19,097 nt of DNA, taken from NCBI GenBank assembly GCA_051880395.1, contig JBJENW010000097.1, positions 1 to 19,097 of the forward strand, written 5' to 3'. The number at the start of each line of letters is the position of its first letter. Position 1 is the first letter of the stretch. The DNA comes from JBJENW01 sp051880395 (lineage in GTDB: Bacteria; Bacillota; Clostridia; Lachnospirales; Lachnospiraceae). A program made the translations under genes and the position numbers. Positions 14,801 to 19,097 of the stretch are shown here, in pieces. The notes beneath the pieces are model-generated. The model had not been told where the DNA came from. It did not search any database and saw only the letters and a list, made by a program, of their open reading frames with translations.

Positions 14801-17800
14801 CTTTCCGAATAACGCACCATTATATTTGGATTTGTCGGACAGTAAGCAATCGCTCCCACCGATGCATTCTGCGCCTGCTTGTTCTGATCCATTGTCGGGC
14901 TAAACTGTGTAGATTCTGTGGTACTTGTATGTTTAAAACCGTCATAATCACCGATCACAGAATAAAACGTACCATCCGGCGTACAAGTTGCATCCAGAGA
15001 TACCACTTCTTCAATGCCATCCGCCTGGAAATGAATCGATGGGATATCTGCCCACACATCATCACAGGCAAACACACCGTTTCCGGATGTCACTAAAAAA
15101 CGACTCGGATTTTTCGGATCCAGAACGATCGAACCGGACCAATGTACTGCCTTATCCCGGATCCAGCCACGCCCATTATCCTGCAGATAATCCGTCATAA
15201 GTGTCGAGGCATCTCCCCAGCCGCTGCACTCGCCCGGCAGCATCTGACGCCATGTTTTTCCTCCGTCATCAGAACGAAAGGTGATATCTCCGTAGCAAAC
15301 CTTATTTTTTTCCCAGGCTCCTTCTTCCCACATCTGTCCCCACCAGAGACCACAACTGGTAGCGACTAACTTATTTGGGTCTGTCGGATCACTGACGATC
15401 GAACCGGTACCTGGTTTATCCCCTTTATTTGAAGTTGGCGAAATATCCGTCAACTCGCCGGTTTTTACATTATACCGGTATCCCGCACCTTTGGATCCAT
15501 CAAACGCAATTCCTTTCACATAGCTGATCAGAAGATTTCCGTCACAGTCTTTATTGATATGGGATGGCAAAAGGTCTGTCGGAAGTTCGCTGCTTAACGG
15601 TTTAAATTCATCTTTGGCGATATCCGCCACATGCAGGTTCGCTTCACCGGTAATAGACGTTCCGACATAAACTTTTCCATCCGCAATCGCAACATTTCCG
15701 ATACCATTACAGGTATAATACTCTTTGTCTGTCGTTTTTACGATATGATCGGTCCAGGTCGGCCACTTTATCTCCTCTTTAAACAGCCCCAGTTTGCTGT
15801 ATCCTTCTACCATTTTCCAGGTATCACCGCCATCCGTACTCTTGATCAGGCCACCAGTATCACCGCCACAATATAAGATATTAGAATCATCCGGATCAAC
15901 TGCGATTGCCTCCCCAAACTGGCGTCCCTGTCCATTTCCATGCACCTGAATCAAATCGGTCACATTGATCTCATCAAATGTTTTTCCACCGTCTCTGGTA
16001 CGCATGATCGCAGTTTTTGCATCACTGAAATACGCACATCCGCACAGAAAATACGCCGTATTATCATCATTTGGATCAATACACATCGCATCCACACTCA
16101 AAAGTCCGCGGTCTGCATCGGATAAAAATCCAAATAATTGTTCCCAACGATTGGTGTCATAATTATATTTGTAAGCACCGCCCACATCCGTACGAGCATA
16201 CATGACGTTTTTTCCCGTCACAATACCAGAGACAAATCCTCCACCTGAGATTCCCATCGTCCCGATCTCCATCTGACTCTCGATACTGTCTGTATCATTC
16301 AAAATCGAATCCGTCGACTCGTTAGAATCACTCGGCTGCTGTGGCGTTGTCGGCTGCACATTCTCACTCGGCTGTGTCGGTGTCGTTGGCTCACTTCCCT
16401 CCGATTCATCTGTACCGTTATATGCTGCCTGTACACCGCTTCCTCCCACTTTTGTAAGTTTCGACTGATAACTGTTTACCGCATTCATCAATTCTTGATT
16501 CACACCATAATCCGTATCATCATTGTCTGAAAACGTCCACTTAAAATCTCCACCCTGCACACGTCCGGCGTAGGTCATCACTTCCTCTTTCACCTTGCTT
16601 GTCTCTGTTGGCGTATAGGAATAAAATTTACTGCTGTCCGTATCAAAGTTATTGTACGTAGTCGCGCCCTGTACCGTCTTCACCGTATCCGGCACTTTTT
16701 CATTTTGTGAAGAGGCAAGATATGCATCAAACTGTGTCGCATCCTCTTTTGAATACACAATTTTTTTTACACCGGTGATCTCATTGTCAAATGCTTTGAT
16801 GATTCCACCATTTTCATTGGAAAATGTACCTTCTGAGCCATCTGCAATATCCGTTCCCTGTTGCGAGGACAACATTGGATATTTGCAGTTGCGGAATACA
16901 TTTTTTTCTACAAACGCAGACGCACCTTTTGTCACTCCAACCCCATATTTGGCATTTCCATCAAAATAGTTGTTATACAAATGAATCGATCCCACACGGA
17001 TTCTGGCATGACGAGAATCAGAATGATCAAACCAGTTATGATGATACGTCACAAAAAATTCCTCCGTATCATTCATCCCACACAAGGAAGATTTTCCAGA
17101 ATCCCAGAAATGATTATAGGAAATCGTAACATACGTTGATTTCCCCTTGATATCACAGGAGCCATCTCCTTTTACCTGATCCGAATCACTTCCAGCCGAA
17201 CCATAGAAAAAGTCATTGTTGTGTACCCAGATATTCTGATTATTCGTATCCAGAGAAACCCCGTCATCTGGAAATTTCATCAATGCCAGATTTCGTACCT
17301 CCACATTTGAACAATCACGCACCAAAACTCCAATCTCATACAATGTTGCATCCGTACCAATTCCTTCCAGCGTCACATTTTTTACACCTTTGACTTCCAG
17401 ATATCCATTGCTGTTCAGTCCATCCACGTCTGCTTTTGACAACGTACCTACTACCCGAATGATCAATGGGGTTGTATCGTAGCCTTTTTTACGTGCCGCC
17501 AATATATTTGCCAGACCGGTTGTCTTTGTCGTTGTTCCTTTCGAACTTGTGATCACATCCAGTGTCACCTGATTGACATTCTCTTTATTGACATATAAAA
17601 TCTGAGCACCTTCCTGCGGTGTACCGTCACTTTTATATCCACCCGAAACCACTCCTTTTGTTGGAGAAGAAGGTGCAAAACAAAATCCTTCCCGCGTATG
17701 TGCTTTTACCTGAATTTTTTTCACTGCAGCCGCATCAAAATCCGGCGTCTGATTCTTTACCGGAACAACACTGACCAAATACTCCCCTGCGCACAGACCA

Positions 17801-18096
17801 GGAATATCCACACGATATGTCGTACCATACTGACGAATCAACGCATCATCCACTTGCACAAACAACTGATCCGAAGTACCTTTATAATACACATTATACC
17901 CTTCAGCATCTGTCTTGTTCCAGATCACACTTGCGTTTTCCAGATCCCCATTTGTTTCCATCACAGATAATTTTACAGCTGCCTCCACACGCACCGGAAA
18001 ACCCGCATACGGAACAATCGAAGTCCCTGTCAAAGAAATGGCAAGCAAGCAGGCCATTCCGCACTTTTTCATTTTTCTGAATCTTTTAAAACTCAT
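11839..18096 (-). CDS. Secreted modular pectate lyase PL1 / GH74 xyloglucanase-like protein with BIG2 and FN3 domains
   Basis: A 2085-residue secreted protein. It has a signal peptide (1-39, ending VEA before AV) and an FN3-like segment (~40-135). A PL1 pectate lyase (~140-540) shows SYNHFWDSGKSSLCG, YHHNWFDHSDSRHARIRVG (R362, R367) and LYNNYFDG. After a Ser/Thr/Pro linker (~568-600) comes a GH74 two-propeller domain (~612-1355) with YARTDVGGAY (D637) and VIGDYDGFKH (D1050), matching the two catalytic Asp of GH74, and the ending STVGCGIVYG. Next are BIG2-1 (~1369-1452), a Gly/Ser/Pro linker (~1454-1552), BIG2-2 to BIG2-6 (~1553-1991) and a final basic FN3 (~1993-2085). It should cut pectate by beta-elimination and hydrolyse xyloglucan. 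No sortase, SLH or dockerin motif is seen, so attachment may rely on BIG2/FN3. The start at 18096 has GGGAAGGA just upstream; a TTG at 18141 and an ATG at 18132 are poorer. Confidence 0.93.
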   Translation of the reverse strand: MSFKRFRKMKKCGMACLLAISLTGTSIVPYAGFPVRVEAAVKLSVMETNGDLENASVIWNKTDAEGYNVYYKGTSDQLFVQVDDALIRQYGTTYRVDIPGLCAGEYLVSVVPVKNQTPDFDAAAVKKIQVKAHTREGFCFAPSSPTKGVVSGGYKSDGTPQEGAQILYVNKENVNQVTLDVITSSKGTTTKTTGLANILAARKKGYDTTPLIIRVVGTLSKADVDGLNSNGYLEVKGVKNVTLEGIGTDATLYEIGVLVRDCSNVEVRNLALMKFPDDGVSLDTNNQNIWVHNNDFFYGSAGSDSDQVKGDGSCDIKGKSTYVTISYNHFWDSGKSSLCGMNDTEEFFVTYHHNWFDHSDSRHARIRVGSIHLYNNYFDGNAKYGVGVTKGASAFVEKNVFRNCKYPMLSSQQGTDIADGSEGTFSNENGGIIKAFDNEITGVKKIVYSKEDATQFDAYLASSQNEKVPDTVKTVQGATTYNNFDTDSSKFYSYTPTETSKVKEEVMTYAGRVQGGDFKWTFSDNDDTDYGVNQELMNAVNSYQSKLTKVGGSGVQAAYNGTDESEGSEPTTPTQPSENVQPTTPQQPSDSNESTDSILNDTDSIESQMEIGTMGISGGGFVSGIVTGKNVMYARTDVGGAYKYNYDTNRWEQLFGFLSDADRGLLSVDAMCIDPNDDNTAYFLCGCAYFSDAKTAIMRTRDGGKTFDEINVTDLIQVHGNGQGRQFGEAIAVDPDDSNILYCGGDTGGLIKSTDGGDTWKMVEGYSKLGLFKEEIKWPTWTDHIVKTTDKEYYTCNGIGNVAIADGKVYVGTSITGEANLHVADIAKDEFKPLSSELPTDLLPSHINKDCDGNLLISYVKGIAFDGSKGAGYRYNVKTGELTDISPTSNKGDKPGTGSIVSDPTDPNKLVATSCGLWWGQMWEEGAWEKNKVCYGDITFRSDDGGKTWRQMLPGECSGWGDASTLMTDYLQDNGRGWIRDKAVHWSGSIVLDPKNPSRFLVTSGNGVFACDDVWADIPSIHFQADGIEEVVSLDATCTPDGTFYSVIGDYDGFKHTSTTESTQFSPTMDQNKQAQNASVGAIAYCPTNPNIMVRYSESSSAAYYSKDAGDTWTELPSSVSGGKAAIAQLGDNSYRIFRTGSGTVSYTDDFGASWNQSTGTEGSSTLWACVDEKNPKYVYAYGYYYNQYYNGSSQGKDPTIDDARYTLMVSSDYGKTFEKQTICLYDRCDSAYRIAYLDEGKFVLAAGYQGAYLVTECGKKVTKLDSIPYCKTIGYGAPKNAGGPNTLFAWGKPQGRDTEGIYCSTDEGKTWIAVDTKKTYGGTGNGNYIVGDKKNFGTFYMSTVGCGIVYGKLKSGGAGSSEPTNPQDVAVEKIQLKESQLTVKVGEEETLNYTITPANATNRKVTWKSDHPEIAAVENGKIIALKEGKAVITVTTEDGKKTSKCTVTVEKAENTGSEEPSMESGTENPSTQKPSETQPSANQPSESGSGFDQPSDIESGSNQPDTGSGSNRPSDAGSGWERPSNGGAGSEKPSTQYPGSQNPQEPSKVEVETVKITEQNVSMEIGETKQFHTEIFPETASDQTVTWTSAQPQIASVSSDGTVTALKDGVAVICVRTANGKEATTSVTVKKAGESGEKIPSIQMKTACALHVGEQETLNVVLQNADSKDLNWMSSDPEIASVTNGTITAKKAGTTIVIAYIGSVKAICRVTVTEKPTLTEPVTDVQFQTTTVLMTEGEKQQLTWQVLPDNATNKNVTFMTSDPDIVWIDEEGCLTAFSAGSAYVFVTTEDGSKTAKCQVTVQKREESTNTVDVKDVTLNCSNEKLEVGDTLQLIPTISPENATNRKVRYETSNPNVATVEADGMVTVWKAGTAIITVVTESQNKSAQCFLQVTESSADETEDKVVKPTSIKLSVSGMTLKVGQKKTLKASVWPENATEKKMTFSSNNSAVKVLSQNGTSASLQAKKPGIAVITIRAKGNTNVTKKVTIQVKPQTVTSLKGKQTKASAVKLTWKQLSGVSGYQLYWYDAKKKKYRLKKTTGSTSCTIGGLKKGKTYKFKVRAYKKSGSKVLYGDYSKIVSVKIKK
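13440..13735 (-). repeat. Low-complexity Gly/Ser/Pro linker-coding repeats
   Basis: This part of the large gene encodes about 99 residues built from imperfect SGSxxxPSD/N units (for example GSGSNRPSDAGSG) between BIG2-1 and BIG2-2. The DNA repeats with it (recurring ggctg, ccggaacc and tcacttgg pieces), so it can expand or contract by slippage. It is a flexible spacer, not a folded domain. Confidence 0.8.
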
Positions 18097-18178
18097 CGAA
18101 TCCTTCCCTTTCTTGAAACTCTTTCCCTTCATTTTTCTCAACTTTTTTAGTATACATAATTTATTTCTGCTAAATTTT

Positions 18179-18207
18179 ATTTTACCTCACGTTCCAAACA
18201 CGGTCAA
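18179..18207 (-). promoter_or_regulatory. Predicted sigma-A promoter of the PL1-GH74 gene
   Basis: On the minus strand: -35 TTGACC (18202-18207), 17-bp spacer, -10 TAAAAT (18179-18184), giving a leader of roughly 75 nt before the ATG at 18096. A second -10-like TATACT lies near 18149-18154 but lacks a good -35. Confidence 0.65.
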
Positions 18208-18264
18208 CATAATTTACTCTTTTCCCGAAAATTTTTTGTAAAAATCCTTATTTGCCGAGCAAAC

Positions 18265-18468
18265 CACTACGTTACTGGCTCCACTACTTTTTGGGGAGTT
18301 TGACGAAAAGTATCTCAACTGAGGGGGATTCCTTACACGAACGTTTCCGGTATTTGGCGGGGGTACACAAGGGGCGGGGCTGCTGGCAGTGAAGTGGCTA
18401 GACAGAAATGAAGTCGAGTTCGGGTGGGGAAACTTGCGATGCTTGATTTTTCCTGTCTTCCGAATGTA
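18265..18468 (+). repeat. GC-rich dispersed repeat, copy R2
   Basis: It starts CACTACGTTACTGG and runs through AGTTTGACGAAAA to TGTCTTCCGAATGT. It shares a 28-nt identical run (18391-18418, GAAGTGGCTAGACAGAAATG and on) with the reverse complement of copy R4. Its outer end pairs with 19021-19034, so R2 and R4 bound a ~770-bp inverted-repeat structure. The inner end lacks the last ~70 nt seen in R3 and R4. The ~107 bp between R2 and R3 is AT-rich and shows nothing recognisable. Confidence 0.88.
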
Positions 18469-18575
18469 TGATTCCTATGGTTGCCCAATCAAATTTTTCA
18501 CATTTTAGGAAAAATGCTTTTATCCATAATTGCTCTATAAAAGTAGAATAATTTCTGATCATATATAATTGACTT

Positions 18576-18789
18576 TTACTTTTTGGAAACTTTGACAAAA
18601 AACATCTCAACCAATCGGTTCCAATACACAGTTTCCGGCATTCGGCGGGATGGGTGCACAGAGGGTGGCTGGTTTCGAAGTGGCTTTGACAGAAATGTTA
18701 GTGAGCTCGGGCGGGTAAAATTGCGATGCCTTTGCTGTCTTGCCGTGAGGCGGACCGGCTGTGCGGATGTGTCTGCCAGAGCAAGAATC
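18576..18789 (+). repeat. GC-rich dispersed repeat, copy R3 (left arm of the palindrome)
   Basis: It is the inverted partner of 18797-19013. A 47-nt block at 18639-18685 is identical to the reverse complement of 18904-18950. The arm ends in the perfect hairpin at 18767-18819. Short frames here run through both arms and are not credible genes. Confidence 0.9.
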
Positions 18790-18819
18790 CGTTTTTGATT
18801 CTTGCTCTGGCAGACACAT
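18767..18819. other. Perfect 23-bp hairpin at the palindrome centre
   Basis: ATGTGTCTGCCAGAGCAAG and its continuation GAATC (18767-18789) are perfectly complementary to 18797-18819 across the 7-nt loop CGTTTTT. The surrounding arms extend the pairing, with mismatches, to over 200 nt per side. In RNA it would be a very stable hairpin; in DNA a potential cruciform. Confidence 0.95.
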
Positions 18820-19034
18820 TCGTGCAGACTGTCCGACCTACGGAAGACAGCAAAAATAAAGCATCGCAATTTTGCCCGCCCGAGCTCGACTTCATTTCTG
18901 TCTAGCCACTTCGAAACCAGCCACCCTCTGTGCACCCATCCCGCCGAATGTCGGAAACGTCCGCATAGGAACTCCCCCGGTTGAGATATTTTTCGTCAAA
19001 CTCCCAAAAAAGTGGTGGGGCCAATAACGTAGTG
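18797..19034 (-). repeat. GC-rich dispersed repeat, copy R4 (right arm of the palindrome)
   Basis: This is the most complete copy: apex hairpin, core and outer end (CCAATAACGTAGTG at 19021-19034). It matches 1-170 directly and R2/R3 in inverted orientation. No target-site duplication is evident at 18265/19034. The remaining 19035-19097 holds nothing recognisable. Confidence 0.9.
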
Positions 19035-19097
19035 AGTGGCCAGACAAATCAGAAATTGATATACATCTGCTTATTTGCGTATTGCCAAATAAAATCG

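Noticed and set aside
14030..16245. Sialidase or Vps10-like BNR protein instead of GH74
   Set aside because: The repeat Asp-box pattern is shared, but the RTDVGGAY and GDYDGF catalytic segments and the STVGCGIVYG ending fit GH74 specifically.
18097..18141. Upstream TTG (18141) or ATG (18132) start for the PL1-GH74 protein
   Set aside because: Both lack a good ribosome binding site and would add a long basic stretch before the signal peptide, whereas 18096 has GGGAAGGA at proper spacing.
18576..18935. A 119-codon open frame on the minus strand across the palindrome
   Set aside because: It runs through both arms of the inverted repeat, so its two halves derive from the same repeat read both ways; there is no convincing ribosome binding site.
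18265..19034. CRISPR array
   Set aside because: Repeat units are ~200 nt, in mixed orientation and without regular unique spacers; no cas genes are present.

Overview
The window looks like chromosomal DNA of a Gram-positive anaerobic Clostridia, most likely Lachnospiraceae. The clues are a moderately AT-rich composition with very AT-rich spacers, strong AGGAGG-type ribosome binding sites, a Firmicutes-type SecA with a C-terminal zinc motif, a TIGR03905-type TSCPD protein, a chromosomal TetM-like GTPase fused to a NYN domain, and a huge secreted plant-cell-wall enzyme carrying bacterial Ig-like (BIG2) domains. This placement is inferred from gene content; no rRNA or other marker is present.

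Layout, left to right. Positions 1-170 hold a partial copy of a GC-rich repeat. secA (231-2801, minus) has its own promoter and terminator. A small TSCPD-domain gene (2998-3258, plus) diverges from it and ends in an unusually large compound hairpin. Next comes a 690-bp stretch without a convincing protein gene. It contains a textbook promoter (TTGACA-17-TATAAT, 3547-3575), two near-identical ~50-nt tandem units and a strong terminator (3895-3949), so it probably encodes a ~365-nt non-coding RNA. A minus-strand cluster follows: RsmF-like rRNA methyltransferase (7770-9140), TetM/EF-G-like GTPase fused to a YacP/Rae1-like NYN nuclease (5122-7755) and a FliB-type flagellin lysine methylase (3950-5047). 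Upstream are a small lipoprotein gene (9223-9549) and a membrane TPR-GGDEF diguanylate cyclase (9620-11701). The largest gene (11839-18096, minus) encodes a 2085-residue secreted protein: pectate lyase PL1, GH74 xyloglucanase-like propeller, six BIG2 domains and a final FN3. The right edge (18265-19034) carries three more copies of the GC-rich repeat, two of them forming a giant palindrome.

How the parts fit: the rsmF and GTPase-NYN genes are 14 bp apart and both products should act on ribosomes. A Rho-independent terminator lies just upstream of the rsmF ribosome binding site, which hints at attenuation or read-through control. The PL1-GH74 protein would attack pectin and xyloglucan together. 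The diguanylate cyclase gene downstream and the FliB gene suggest a motile, surface-active lifestyle. The most novel-looking items are the putative ncRNA at 3582-3949, the palindromic repeat family at both window ends, and two unusual protein fusions (GTPase-NYN and PL1-GH74-BIG2).
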